IMG/VR virus record: IMGVR_UViG_3300035670_000118 | Location: 1-64,000 of that record | Length of the DNA stretch: 64,000 nt | Direction: 5' to 3' (one strand) | From: a virus | Shown here: positions 24,110-33,174 of the stretch, piece by piece | Layout: each line of letters starts with the position of its first letter | Numbering within the stretch: position 1 is the first letter of the stretch | Notes under the pieces: generated by a model | Seen by the model: the letters and a program-made list of their open reading frames with translations, nothing else | Told to the model about the DNA's origin: nothing | Databases searched by the model: none | Position numbers and translations under genes: made by a program

Positions 24110-24987
24110 TCGAAGAATAATTCTTTTATTTTTCTTCTCCTAATAATAGCCTTCATCCTCATTTCAGCTTTCTTAGAAATAATCCTAGCCCATTCTGTTG
24201 TTTTTTCTAGCTTCTCCCCTATAGCTTTATAGCTCATAGGTTCTTTTGAGTCTCCAAGTCCGTATTTTAAAATAGTAACTTCCCTTTCCATAGGCTTTAA
24301 CTCTGAAAGAACTCGCAAGATAATATTCCTGATATCGTCACTCAATGTTATACCATCACTATTTTCAGATGATTGCAACCAACTTAGAGGAGAGCCAATC
24401 TCGTCATTTTCTTTTCCGTAATTTTCGAGAGGAATAGATAACGGGGTGTTTTTAATTGTATCTATTGTGGCGTTAGAAATCTGGATCCCATATTCAGGAT
24501 TTTCTATTATCTCTAGCATCTCATCTATTGAAGGTTCCCTACCATTATAAGAGATAAAAGATTCCTCTATAGCATGATATTTTCGCATCTCATTATTTAC
24601 GTTAGAAGGGATTCTTATGGATCTTGTGTGATTATTAAGATATACAAGTATGTTTTTCCTAATATGCCAAACAGCATAACTAATAAATTTGAATCCGGTA
24701 GTCGGATCGAAATTTTCGACTGCTTCTACTAATCCTTTGTTTCCTTCAGATATAAGATCTTCCAGTGGGGAGTTGCCAGAAACATACGATTTTGCAACAG
24801 AAATAACAAATCTTAGATTAGATTTTAATATTGCTTCTTTAGCTTTTTCGTCACCAGCCTTAGCTTTAAAAGCAAGTTCAGCCTCTTTCTCAGCACTTAA
24901 TAATTCATATTTTGATATTTCATTGAAGTATCGGTTTAGATTATCAGAGGTATTTGTTATCCGGTTAATTATTTTAAAATCCCGCAT
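24106..24987 (-). CDS. Sigma-70 family factor (sigma 1)
   Basis: 293 residues. Region 1.2-like DNLNRYFNEISKYELLSAEKEAEL, region 2 NLRFVISVAKSYVSGNSPLEDLISEGNKGLVEAVENFDPTTGFKFISYAVWHIRKNI (given in pieces: core binding 2.1, -10 recognition 2.3/2.4), region 3 and a region 4 helix-turn-helix (LKPMEREVTILKYGLGDSKEPMSYKAIGEKL). It should direct host RNA polymerase to a phage promoter class. It diverges more from housekeeping sigma than 47921-48781, so it is the better candidate for recognising the GGATATATAA motif. Confidence 0.92.
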   Translation of the reverse strand: MRDFKIINRITNTSDNLNRYFNEISKYELLSAEKEAELAFKAKAGDEKAKEAILKSNLRFVISVAKSYVSGNSPLEDLISEGNKGLVEAVENFDPTTGFKFISYAVWHIRKNILVYLNNHTRSIRIPSNVNNEMRKYHAIEESFISYNGREPSIDEMLEIIENPEYGIQISNATIDTIKNTPLSIPLENYGKENDEIGSPLSWLQSSENSDGITLSDDIRNIILRVLSELKPMEREVTILKYGLGDSKEPMSYKAIGEKLEKTTEWARIISKKAEMRMKAIIRRRKIKELFFD

Positions 24988-25038
24988 TAATACATTTTTA
25001 ATGGATTATAAACTTCTTACGGTCTAAAGCCAGATTAG

Positions 25039-25239
25039 TTACAAAGGATTTTGATTTTTATTCTTATCCATCCACATTTTAGCACCGTGCCCTAACATAT
25101 CGAATATCTCATCGGATGGCATCTGAGATTGTTGCATTTGTTTTTTAAGCTCCCTGTCTGCTTCTGGGTTAACTCCAGCAACTTTATTTAAAGAGTCTAG
25201 TTTCTTTTTTATGTTTTCAAGGTATTCTCTATAGTCCAT
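25039..25239 (-). CDS. Hypothetical small protein
   Basis: 66 residues, helical, with Gln- and Met-rich centre (ELKKQMQQSQMPSDEIFDML). No family recognised. Confidence 0.6.
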   Translation of the reverse strand: MDYREYLENIKKKLDSLNKVAGVNPEADRELKKQMQQSQMPSDEIFDMLGHGAKMWMDKNKNQNPL

Positions 25240-25301
25240 ATTTTATCTTTATTTATCCTATTGAGAACGAAATTTTTTTACAATAAATATCTAGAAATAA
25301 T

Positions 25302-25871
25302 ATGGAAAAAAATATAAAAGTTGATATTAGAGATTCAATATTTGAAAAAATAGAATCTCTTCAGAGAGGACCAAAAACAATTAAAAAGTTTTTTCCTTTT
25401 ACTATAGAGGATCTTATAGAGGACTATGAGGGATGTATCGAAGTTATCGAGGATTACATACATACACACAAAGACAAGATCATGGATTTTGAATTTGAGT
25501 CTTGGATAGATGAAGTTTCTATGACCCCGGTTCTTATGATGAAAATGTATCTAGTTCCTACTATTGCATCGCATTTATCAAATGTAGTATATCTTAATAA
25601 TTTGCTTCCCTCTAGTGTTGAATCGGATATAATTAGAGAGGAAATAACAAACATTATTTCTGAATATCAATGGGAATTCAATGACGAAAAAACAAGATCA
25701 GATTTAGCAAATAGAATAAAATTCAAACTAGGAGCTGACGATGTCATAGATAGAACGACCGATGAGGAAGCGGATAATAATAAATATACTCTGTTTGTAA
25801 GTAAAGGAGGAAAAGAACTAGAACTGAACGAATATTTAAATTCTATAGCGGAAGAAAAAAGATTTGAATAA
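25302..25871 (+). CDS. Hypothetical acidic protein
   Basis: 189 residues, helical in the first 110 residues, then mixed (YQWEFNDEKTRSDLANRIKFKLGADDVIDRTTDE). No family recognised; the last part could be a virion component but I cannot support it. It ends base-to-base with the convergent signalling operon. Confidence 0.65.
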   Translation: MEKNIKVDIRDSIFEKIESLQRGPKTIKKFFPFTIEDLIEDYEGCIEVIEDYIHTHKDKIMDFEFESWIDEVSMTPVLMMKMYLVPTIASHLSNVVYLNNLLPSSVESDIIREEITNIISEYQWEFNDEKTRSDLANRIKFKLGADDVIDRTTDEEADNNKYTLFVSKGGKELELNEYLNSIAEEKRFE

Positions 25872-26549
25872 CTATTTACTTTCCTTTTCAGATGCGTATT
25901 TTACACCCATTATAGTACCAACTATGCTAAATGAGTTGGTCAATAGTATACCAACTATATTTGACCAAGTTGATCCAATAACTGCAGTATCAACTCCAGT
26001 AAAAAGAGCTATAAGATAAACCATAGTTGTTACAACACCTACTCCAAGAATTACCCAAAGAGCAACTCTAATAATAGTTCCTATTAATTCAAACTGCGTT
26101 TTTTTCTGTATCAGATCTAGATCATTTTCTGCAGCGTTTTTAGCATTTTCTGCTTCTTCTCTAGCTATTTCAGCTTCTTCTTTAGCAGATTGAGCTTCTA
26201 ACATTGAAGCTTCTGCTTCTTCTTTGGCTTTTTCTGCTTCTTCTCTGAGTCTTTCTGACTCCTGCATTGACTCCTCAGTTTTTTTAAGAGAATCTAGAAG
26301 TTCTTTTTGTATCTTTTCATTCTCTTCTTTCCAAACTATTAGCTCATCATTTTGTGATTGCACCTTCTTAGTAACATCCAGTCTTTTTCTTCTAACTTCG
26401 TTGTCTCTTTGGATAGATTCGTCTAAATATTTTTTCAGCTCCTCGTCACCATCAGCATCTATAACCTTTAGGATATTACCACTTAGACTTATTTTTCTTT
26501 TCTTCCATAAATCTAGAAGCTGTCCCCTAGTTTCTTTGTTTAGCTTCAT
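25872..26549 (-). CDS. Coiled-coil membrane protein of the signalling operon
   Basis: 225 residues. Residues 45-150 are a long Ala/Glu-rich heptad coil with repeats of the EEAE(K/A)AKEEAE type, followed by two transmembrane segments (about 155-180 and 192-215) and a short charged tail. It is the last gene of the five-gene unit beginning at 30792 and follows the receiver by 5 bases, so it may be the output or a scaffold of the pathway. No known family. Confidence 0.75.
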   Translation of the reverse strand: MKLNKETRGQLLDLWKKRKISLSGNILKVIDADGDEELKKYLDESIQRDNEVRRKRLDVTKKVQSQNDELIVWKEENEKIQKELLDSLKKTEESMQESERLREEAEKAKEEAEASMLEAQSAKEEAEIAREEAENAKNAAENDLDLIQKKTQFELIGTIIRVALWVILGVGVVTTMVYLIALFTGVDTAVIGSTWSNIVGILLTNSFSIVGTIMGVKYASEKESK

Positions 26550-26554
26550 ATATT

Positions 26555-26986
26555 CTATTTATAAACCTTGAACGAATTTGTTCTGTTTTTATATCCCTCA
26601 TAATCTTTTTTAAAATCCTCTAACCTAGGTTCTATGTCGTCGGATTTTATTATCCAAAACTGAGCTCCGGCCTGTAAAGCTTTTGATTGTTCCTCTGGTT
26701 CGTTTGATGAGGAGATAATACCGATAACAACATGATTACCGTATTCAAAATTTATTTTTCTTATTAGCTCTATGCCATCGAAAGAAGAACCTATTATATT
26801 AAGATCTACAAACACACACTCAGGTTTTCCATCGGCTTCTTTGTGCCATGCTTTAAACAGTTTCTCTGCTTCATCAGCAGAAGTTAGACTTTCAAGAGAA
26901 AGTGTTATATCCAAAAGACTGCAGGCATCTTCAAAAACTAAGTGGAATAAATCCTCATCATCAACTAATAGTATAGAATTAATCAT
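26555..26986 (-). CDS. CheY-like response regulator receiver
   Basis: 143 residues, a single receiver domain with no DNA-binding part. The acidic pair D9/D10, phospho-acceptor D61 (FVDLN), the Ser/Thr position at ISSSNE (91-96) and K114 (IIKSDD) are all in place. It should be phosphorylated by the adjacent histidine kinases and act by protein contact. It starts 2 bases after the kinase stop. Confidence 0.93.
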   Translation of the reverse strand: MINSILLVDDEDLFHLVFEDACSLLDITLSLESLTSADEAEKLFKAWHKEADGKPECVFVDLNIIGSSFDGIELIRKINFEYGNHVVIGIISSSNEPEEQSKALQAGAQFWIIKSDDIEPRLEDFKKDYEGYKNRTNSFKVYK

Positions 26987-26987
26987 T

Positions 26988-28427
26988 TTATATTTTTATT
27001 TTCATTTTTGTGCCATTCTCAACTTTCTCACAAAAGATGGAATAGCCATGTTCTTCAATAATTGCTTTTGTAATACTTAATCCAATACCGGTATCAGATT
27101 CTGTATCAATGCCTTTTTTGATTAATTCTTCGAATTTTTTAGACGTTAATCCTATACCATTATCTTCAACAACTATTACATCTACTTCCTTATATATCTT
27201 AACACATTTGTCGTTTTTCTCGTTGTATTTGAGGCCATTTTTAATCAGATTATCTATTGCATTACAAAACAATTGCTCATTAGCATTTACCAAACCAAGA
27301 TCATCTATTACAACTTGATTTCTGTATGAGGTGTTAGCTAGATATTTCTCCAAAGCCTCCTTTAGATCTATTTCTTTAGTACTAAAATCTGCCTTAACTT
27401 TTACGAGATTTGTAAATTCATATACATTTTTATATACCTTTTGGGTGTGTGCTAATCCCTCTGAAATCATCTTTAAAGAAGGACCGATCTTTAGTTCATC
27501 GATTTTTTCCTGATCCATTCTTTTCTGTAGAGAGGAAAGGCCTCTAGGCATATAAGTATTAATACCACTGTGCATATCATGTCTAATAATTCTAGCAGCA
27601 TATTCAAGATAAGTATTTTTCTTATTGATATCATCTAACTGCTTTTCTAGCTCTACGTCTTTTACTCTTATTGTTTTCCTTTGTAGTAGAGCTATTATTG
27701 CTAAAATAGCTATAATAATTCCTATAACGGATCCTATTAAATATTTCCTTAATACTTTTTTATCGTCTTCTAAGTCAACTACTTCTACCTCTAAATCTTC
27801 TTTTTCTATAGATAGGTCTATGATTTCTTTTTCTTTTCCTAAAGATCCTATAGCAGCATCCTTAGCATCTATAACAGATTTAGGAGCATTTCTTTTTAAT
27901 AAAGCTTCTTTTTCTGCAATGAGCTTTTTTATTTGGTCTTCAATTTGGTCCGCTAACTTTTTCATGTCACCGGGAGAAACGTTGTCGTAACTTTTAGGAA
28001 GATTTTGTAAAAATTCCTTGTCCGCTTCTAGACTTTTTATATCATCTATAGAAACATCCTCCTCTTCCTCTTCCTGCTTGGGTGTTTCAAAAACCACCTC
28101 CGGCTCGAGTTCTACAACCTCAACGTATCCTCTGACTCTTTCTAAATACCAGTCAGCAGCTTCATACATTCCCCTATTGTAAAAAGCAATCCCTATCTCC
28201 CTACACAATTTAGCTTCATTCTTATCAATAGGTTTTTTATTATTTCTTAGATTATCAAATCCAACTTTGTCGATAAGTGAAGATATGTATTTGTCATCAG
28301 GACAAACTGGTATTCCTTGATCCCAAACAGCTTCAACTATAGATTTTTTATTCGGGGTTATTCCTTGAGCGGTAGAAAAGCTCTGGAAAGAGAATAGTAT
28401 TACTACTAAAAGCACTATTTTTTTCAT
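26988..28427 (-). CDS. Sensor histidine kinase 2 (signal peptide, coiled coil, HATPase)
   Basis: 479 residues. Signal peptide 1-20, a periplasmic part with an acidic and coiled region (about 100-225), one transmembrane segment (about 229-248), then a dimerisation helix with RHDMHSGIN (phospho-acceptor H283), N-box DNLIKNGLKY with N393/N397, G1 DNGIG at 422-426 and G2 GIGL at 447-450. The F-box loop is shortened. The core from KKNTYLEYAARII onward is closely parallel to kinase 1. Autophosphorylation should be possible. Confidence 0.92.
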   Translation of the reverse strand: MKKIVLLVVILFSFQSFSTAQGITPNKKSIVEAVWDQGIPVCPDDKYISSLIDKVGFDNLRNNKKPIDKNEAKLCREIGIAFYNRGMYEAADWYLERVRGYVEVVELEPEVVFETPKQEEEEEDVSIDDIKSLEADKEFLQNLPKSYDNVSPGDMKKLADQIEDQIKKLIAEKEALLKRNAPKSVIDAKDAAIGSLGKEKEIIDLSIEKEDLEVEVVDLEDDKKVLRKYLIGSVIGIIIAILAIIALLQRKTIRVKDVELEKQLDDINKKNTYLEYAARIIRHDMHSGINTYMPRGLSSLQKRMDQEKIDELKIGPSLKMISEGLAHTQKVYKNVYEFTNLVKVKADFSTKEIDLKEALEKYLANTSYRNQVVIDDLGLVNANEQLFCNAIDNLIKNGLKYNEKNDKCVKIYKEVDVIVVEDNGIGLTSKKFEELIKKGIDTESDTGIGLSITKAIIEEHGYSIFCEKVENGTKMKIKI

Positions 28428-29029
28428 CTTACATATTGACTTATTTTGATATCTACTGGTAAATTATTAACTATCGGCCTATCTTCCTCTGGATATTTTA
28501 ATTCCCAGTTAATGGAGGGGCTTTCTCTTCTTGTGTGGTTTATTCCTTTCCAGGTATAAAATTCATCATTAGGACCTCTCCTAACCATTCTTATCGTTCC
28601 TGTTTGCATACTGCAATGAACAGTATATAATGTTAGGTCCACCGATTTAATTTTAGAATCCTGCCATGACATATAGAGGTAAGAGTTATCGATTGATGCT
28701 TTTACTAACCAACTTTCTATTGTGTGTAATTTTTTTTCCAAGCTATCTTGATTTTTTTGAACTAATCTTAAGCTATCAATCAAGTACAGTTGCGCAGCTA
28801 CTATTTTTTCTAAACTGTCTGTTTTTCCTAGATAGTGCTCATATTTGCTCTTATAGCTTACATTTAATGATTTTTGATTCTGTATCATTAGATTTATATC
28901 TTGAGACTGTTCTAGCGTGTATATAACAACAGAATCTCCTTTTAAAATTGTTTGTATCGGATAAAAGTTTTGAGAAAAGCAAAATCCCCTTATCCCCAAT
29001 AGGATAATAATTAAAAATATTTTTTTCAT
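28424..29029 (-). CDS. Secreted protein within the signalling operon
   Basis: 201 residues with an N-terminal signal peptide (MKKIFLIIILLGIRGFCFSQ), a coiled segment (about 55-105) and a beta-rich C-terminal part (TGTIRMVRRGPNDEFYTWKG). It is joined to both kinases by ATGA overlaps. It may be a periplasmic ligand-binding or regulatory partner of the kinases. No family recognised. Confidence 0.8.
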   Translation of the reverse strand: MKKIFLIIILLGIRGFCFSQNFYPIQTILKGDSVVIYTLEQSQDINLMIQNQKSLNVSYKSKYEHYLGKTDSLEKIVAAQLYLIDSLRLVQKNQDSLEKKLHTIESWLVKASIDNSYLYMSWQDSKIKSVDLTLYTVHCSMQTGTIRMVRRGPNDEFYTWKGINHTRRESPSINWELKYPEEDRPIVNNLPVDIKISQYVR

Positions 29030-30792
29030 TTATCTAACTTTATTTTTATTCTAGATCCGCCTTCAACCTTTTTTTCACAATCGACTGAAAATCCGTGTTC
29101 TTTGAGTATTGATATACATATATTTAATCCTAAGCCAGTACCGGTTTCTTTTTGACCCTCCTTCCTAGTATATGGTTTAGAAAGAGTCTTAAATTCTTCA
29201 GATGTTAAGCCTCTACCATTGTCTTCAACATAAATAATATTTCCTATTCTTGATATTTTTACAGATTTGTTGTTACTATCATTATATTTAAGTCCGTTCC
29301 TTATTAAATTATCAATTGCAGTGCAAAAAAGAGCCTCATTGACACTAAACTTTCCTAAGTTTGATATATCAACCTGGCTTTTATAAGCAGTCGAAGAAAG
29401 ATAATCGTCGAGGATATACTTTAGATCTATTTCATCCTTGTTAAGGGCTGCGTCCTTTTTAACAAGATTAGTAAACTCATAAACTCCTTTATATACCTTT
29501 TGAGTATGTCTAAGCCCTTCTTTAATCATTTTTAATGGAGCTTCTATTTTAAGATTTTTTATATCTTCGTCGGAAAGTCTTCTTTCTAGTGAGCTAATCC
29601 CCCTTGGAATATAGGTGTTTATTCCCGAGTGCATGTCATGTCTAATTATTTTAGCAGCATGTTCTAAATAAGTATTTTTCTTGTCTATCTCTTGTAATGT
29701 ATATACTATTTTACTTACATCCTGCCTGATAGAAATAAATCCTATTAGATCTCCAGTCTCCGTGTCGAATTCCGCTTTTATATAAGTGTCCACATGGTAT
29801 AAATGTCCATCTTTTGCTTTGTTTGTAATAACCCTATTCCAAATATTTTTATCTACTAAAACACTCTTATACATTTCTGCCCACATTTCCTTGGGATGTT
29901 CACCTGAATTAACTATATTGTGGTCCTTACCTATTACTTCTTTCAGACTCCATCCTGATACCTCCTCGAATTTTTTATTCACATATACAATTTTTCCCTT
30001 TGCGTCTGTTTTAGAAACAAGGGCAGCTTCATCTATAAAATTATTAATGTCATCTATTTTTTGATCTTGTTTTTTGTTTTCTTTTACTGAATAAGAAAAA
30101 GTATATAAGGAAGAGAGCAACTTGGAAAAATTAATCTCGAATTCACACCATTCTTTTTTTACTAAGCTCTCTATACATATTACTCCTATTACATCACCTT
30201 TAAACAGGATAGGTACATCTAACATCGATTTTATGCCCAATGGTTTTAAATAAACTTCACTAAAGCAAGATGTAGAGGGATGTTTCTCTGCATTATTTGC
30301 TACAATGACAGGATTATTTTTCAAAGCATCAAAATAGGGCCTAAAGTCTTTCTCGAGTAATTCAGATCCCTGATACCAAGTGTACTCTGACTTAATATAA
30401 AGCTGTTGGCAAACTATTGATGTTTTATCCCTATTGTATAGCCAAACTGAGCATCTCTCAACATTAATGGATTGTGTGACCTCTTTAGTTAATTCTTTAG
30501 CAGCCTCTGATAGATTTCCATTATAGAATAATCTATTATGCGACTGCTTCACAAGAACGTCATTTAATTTTTTACCATAGATATTTAATTTAATACTCCT
30601 CTTATTTTTTATTATAAACTCTCTAACAACTATCGAAAAAAGTGGGACAAATAAAACGAAACATCCATATTCAAATCTACCCAAAGATTCCGTATAATCG
30701 ATATAATTGAAAACTAATAGAGATTGTATACTAAAATAAATAGACATTATTAAAGCAGATAATACCAGAGAGATTTTAGATAGAGTAGACAT
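29026..30792 (-). CDS. Sensor histidine kinase 1 (2 TM, GAF, PAS, HATPase)
   Basis: 588 residues. Two transmembrane segments (about 5-28 and 41-58), a GAF-like domain (about 90-235), a PAS domain (about 250-360, KIVYVNKKFEEVSGWSLKEVIGKDHNIVNSG), then H-box RHDMHSGIN with H385, an N-box DNLIRNGLKY, G1 VEDNGRGL and G2 GTGLGLNI. All catalytic motifs are intact. The gene is the first of the operon and has a GGAATATATAAT motif 13 bases upstream. A full GAF-PAS kinase is very unusual in a phage. Confidence 0.94.
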   Translation of the reverse strand: MSTLSKISLVLSALIMSIYFSIQSLLVFNYIDYTESLGRFEYGCFVLFVPLFSIVVREFIIKNKRSIKLNIYGKKLNDVLVKQSHNRLFYNGNLSEAAKELTKEVTQSINVERCSVWLYNRDKTSIVCQQLYIKSEYTWYQGSELLEKDFRPYFDALKNNPVIVANNAEKHPSTSCFSEVYLKPLGIKSMLDVPILFKGDVIGVICIESLVKKEWCEFEINFSKLLSSLYTFSYSVKENKKQDQKIDDINNFIDEAALVSKTDAKGKIVYVNKKFEEVSGWSLKEVIGKDHNIVNSGEHPKEMWAEMYKSVLVDKNIWNRVITNKAKDGHLYHVDTYIKAEFDTETGDLIGFISIRQDVSKIVYTLQEIDKKNTYLEHAAKIIRHDMHSGINTYIPRGISSLERRLSDEDIKNLKIEAPLKMIKEGLRHTQKVYKGVYEFTNLVKKDAALNKDEIDLKYILDDYLSSTAYKSQVDISNLGKFSVNEALFCTAIDNLIRNGLKYNDSNNKSVKISRIGNIIYVEDNGRGLTSEEFKTLSKPYTRKEGQKETGTGLGLNICISILKEHGFSVDCEKKVEGGSRIKIKLDK

Positions 30793-30804
30793 AGTGTTAG
30801 TTGT

Positions 30805-30816
30805 ATTATATATTCC
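30805..30816 (-). promoter_or_regulatory. Late-promoter-like GGAATATATAAT
   Basis: Variant of the recurrent motif (one extra A) on the minus strand, 12 bases before the first gene of the signalling operon. Confidence 0.5.
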
Positions 30817-30845
30817 TTCGTGGCCTTAAAAAAGATATATAAATT

Positions 30846-31112
30846 ATGGAAGATTTACCCTTCGGAGAGGAATGGATTTCAGAGAAAGAATCCATCAGGA
30901 TATTTAAAGAATCTTTATTTGACGAGGAGCTTAAATGGCACTTCGATGAAGAGGACAGGATAATAGAAGCTATAGGAGAAACTGATTGGAAATTTCAATT
31001 TGATAATCTTCTCCCGATCGAACTAAAAGGGCCTATACAAATAAAAAGAGGCGAATATCATCGCCTCATAAAAGGATCTAAAGATCTTAAAATATTGATA
31101 AAAAGAATATAG
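30846..31112 (+). CDS. Hypothetical small acidic protein
   Basis: 88 residues, acidic N-terminal half and basic C-terminal end. Divergent from the kinase operon. No family recognised. Confidence 0.6.
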   Translation: MEDLPFGEEWISEKESIRIFKESLFDEELKWHFDEEDRIIEAIGETDWKFQFDNLLPIELKGPIQIKRGEYHRLIKGSKDLKILIKRI

Positions 31113-31113
31113 A

Positions 31114-31722
31114 TTAAACTATATCCGTAGATTCTAATAGAGTATAAGAGAACTTATTCCCGTGAATTTTAGAAGCTTTTCTACAAATAGCCATAAAAGC
31201 ATCAAAATCCTTAACTCTTTTAAATACTTGACACCCCTCTGACCAATTTTCTACCCATGTAGAATCTTGTCCTGCTTTGTGTATGTTAATACCAAACATA
31301 CCAGTGTCTGTTACTTTTTCTTCAAAAAGCAAATCTCTATTAGCATCTCTCCAAACAGTTACGTTTCCGTTTCTTTGACAAAGAGCATCGTATTTGCCCT
31401 GGTGTTTGTCTATTTTCCAAACCCCTCTATATTGACCGGGTACTAATCTAGCAACTCCTTTATTGTTATGAAACTCCATAACCCCTTTTTTACCCGGGTC
31501 ACAAGTTCCCATCCAGCAGAAGAATTGCCATGCAGCAGCTTCGTCTTTATAAGAGATTGTTAAACAGTCATCAAAAACATTAGTTACCTTATCAGCAACA
31601 CTTGGTGCATTATTTCTAACACCAACTATGTTTACGTCGTATGTTTTGTTTGCATCATCCGCGAACCAAACATATCCTTTTGCTTTAACAGCCTTTTCTA
31701 TTTGTTCTCTAGTATAACACAT
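31114..31722 (-). CDS. YkuD-like L,D-transpeptidase-type protein
   Basis: 202 residues, no signal peptide. The segment GINIHKAGQDSTWVENWSEGCQVFK has the His, then Ser-x-Gly-Cys arrangement of the YkuD active site. The N-terminus (CYTREQIEKAVKAKGYVWF) resembles a small peptidoglycan-related fold. It lies next to the GH19 endolysin, so a role in cell-wall cleavage or cross-link change at lysis is likely. It could instead be a related catalytic family acting on another peptide bond. Confidence 0.65.
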   Translation of the reverse strand: MCYTREQIEKAVKAKGYVWFADDANKTYDVNIVGVRNNAPSVADKVTNVFDDCLTISYKDEAAAWQFFCWMGTCDPGKKGVMEFHNNKGVARLVPGQYRGVWKIDKHQGKYDALCQRNGNVTVWRDANRDLLFEEKVTDTGMFGINIHKAGQDSTWVENWSEGCQVFKRVKDFDAFMAICRKASKIHGNKFSYTLLESTDIV

Positions 31723-31747
31723 ATTATAAATTATTTTACTGTATATA

Positions 31748-32560
31748 TTATTTAAGCAAAGAATAATACTCTTTAAAATGTTTAATCCTATCAGATAATC
31801 CTATAGTTCCTCCGTTTACTCTTTTTGTAACAGCAGTAACCGTTGCATCATCCGCGCCCTTATCACAAATAGTCCATAGACCATTTTTATTGAAAAACCA
31901 AGCTGCTGACATTAGAGGGTATTTGGTTGCAACTAAATCTGGATTACCTAATATGTCATCATCTACAAATTTGTCGAATGCTTCGTAATTAGATTTTCCT
32001 GTTAATTGGATGTATCCTCTTCCTCTAAATTTCCATCCGTCTTTGGAAGCTTCATCGCCATTTCCCATTCTACTTCCGTAAACTCTAGCAGCAATTTTTT
32101 CTGGTTGTCTAGCATATGACTCATTAAGATTACCAGGGAAATATTTTCCAAATATCTTTTTTAAACCATCGGCTGAATAGTTAAGATTTTCTGATACTGC
32201 CTTAAAACCTCCAGACTCGTGCCCACACTGTGCAAGAAAATGCGAAAGTCTAAGCACGTTTGTTATTCCAAATTTAGCTGCGGTATCTGGTATTTGAGCT
32301 ATAACAGAATCGGGAATATGTCCTTTTAACTTATCAAGTTTAAAAGAAGAAGTAGGAACAGGGATATCGGATTCTAGGATTATACCCATTTTTTTAAGAG
32401 TGATTGGTCCTGCTATACCATCATCTTTTAATCCGTTTGATTTTTGCCAAGTTTTTAAAGCTTTATCTACGCTTTCGTCGAAATTTCCATTGATCGGTAC
32501 ACCTAAAAAATTCTGTAGTTTTTCTACCGCTGTACCTTTGGAGCCTAATTTAAGTATCAT
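31748..32560 (-). CDS. GH19 endolysin with N-terminal peptidoglycan-binding domain
   Basis: 270 residues. Residues 1-58 are a PG_binding_1 domain (GSKGTAVEKLQNFLG, DESVDKALKTWQKSNGLKDDGIAGP). From about 75 on it is a GH19 domain: LSHFLAQCGHESGGF with the catalytic Glu at 115, and WKFRGRGYIQLTGKSNY. It degrades cell-wall glycan at lysis. It has no export signal, so a holin should release it; none is recognised here. Confidence 0.93.
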   Translation of the reverse strand: MILKLGSKGTAVEKLQNFLGVPINGNFDESVDKALKTWQKSNGLKDDGIAGPITLKKMGIILESDIPVPTSSFKLDKLKGHIPDSVIAQIPDTAAKFGITNVLRLSHFLAQCGHESGGFKAVSENLNYSADGLKKIFGKYFPGNLNESYARQPEKIAARVYGSRMGNGDEASKDGWKFRGRGYIQLTGKSNYEAFDKFVDDDILGNPDLVATKYPLMSAAWFFNKNGLWTICDKGADDATVTAVTKRVNGGTIGLSDRIKHFKEYYSLLK

Positions 32561-32577
32561 GGGATATAATTTTTACA

Positions 32578-32587
32578 TTATATATCC
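32578..32587 (-). promoter_or_regulatory. Late-promoter-like GGATATATAA
   Basis: Exact 10-mer on the minus strand, 17 bases before the endolysin start. Confidence 0.65.
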
Positions 32588-32606
32588 CAAAATAAAAACC
32601 TAAATT

Positions 32607-32849
32607 TTACTTGTAATAGACTATAGTCATTTTAACTGTGTCACCAACTTGATAATTTTCTCTAGAGCTAAAAAATTTTCCACAATCTGTTTCGATCATA
32701 TATTTAGTAGGATTCATCTCGTCATGAATAGATTTCTTTGGTATCGCCTCAGATTTAGTGACAACGCAATCTATCTCCTTAGTTCCGTTTTTAATAGCAC
32801 ACGAACAAAGAACAGATACGATAGCAGGAATAAATAATGTTTTTCTCAT
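32607..32849 (-). CDS. Small lipoprotein
   Basis: 80 residues with a signal peptide ending in a lipobox (VLCSC; lipidated Cys at about 15 or 17). The mature part is a short beta-rich domain with Cys pairs (IDCVV, TDCGKFFSS). It may be an outer-membrane spanin or a surface exclusion lipoprotein; the location beside lysis genes favours the first. Confidence 0.7.
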   Translation of the reverse strand: MRKTLFIPAIVSVLCSCAIKNGTKEIDCVVTKSEAIPKKSIHDEMNPTKYMIETDCGKFFSSRENYQVGDTVKMTIVYYK

Positions 32850-33052
32850 TTGTTTTTAATTTTTAAGCTAAAGATACTTTCAAGATAATAATCGATCCTA
32901 CTTTCATGTAATTCTTGACAAAGATCCATTTGTGCCTCTTTTTTTCCTTTAGGATATAGAATTCTCATATTATCGAAAAGCTGTTTTCTTTTACCAGCTA
33001 AGGTAGGAATATCTATCTCTTTTTCCCTGATGATTTCTTGTTTTTTTTTCAT
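32846..33052 (-). CDS. Hypothetical small charged protein
   Basis: 68 residues, helical, Lys/Glu-rich, joined to the lipoprotein gene by an ATGA overlap. No family recognised. Confidence 0.6.
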   Translation of the reverse strand: MKKKQEIIREKEIDIPTLAGKRKQLFDNMRILYPKGKKEAQMDLCQELHESRIDYYLESIFSLKIKNK

Positions 33053-33104
33053 AGCGAATAAATATATTATAGGCTAACTAAAAACAAAAATTTCAAAAAT
33101 ATTA

Positions 33105-33121
33105 CACGGCTTAGGACCGTG
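33105..33121 (-). terminator. Hairpin with T-rich tail
   Basis: CACGG and CCGTG pair around a 7-base loop; on the minus strand TAATATTTTTG follows. It could end transcription of 33173-33493. Confidence 0.45.
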
Positions 33122-33140
33122 ATGTTACGCAAGTATCATC

Positions 33141-33174
33141 GAAAGCCGGGGAAATCGCAACCACCCCGGCTTTC
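33141..33174. terminator. Strong 11-bp GC-rich hairpin
   Basis: GAAAGCCGGGG (33141-33151) pairs perfectly with CCCCGGCTTTC (33164-33174) and overlaps the stop codon of 33173-33493. Neither flank has a good T-run, so it may be a terminator working with the adjacent hairpin, or an mRNA end-protecting structure. Confidence 0.6.
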
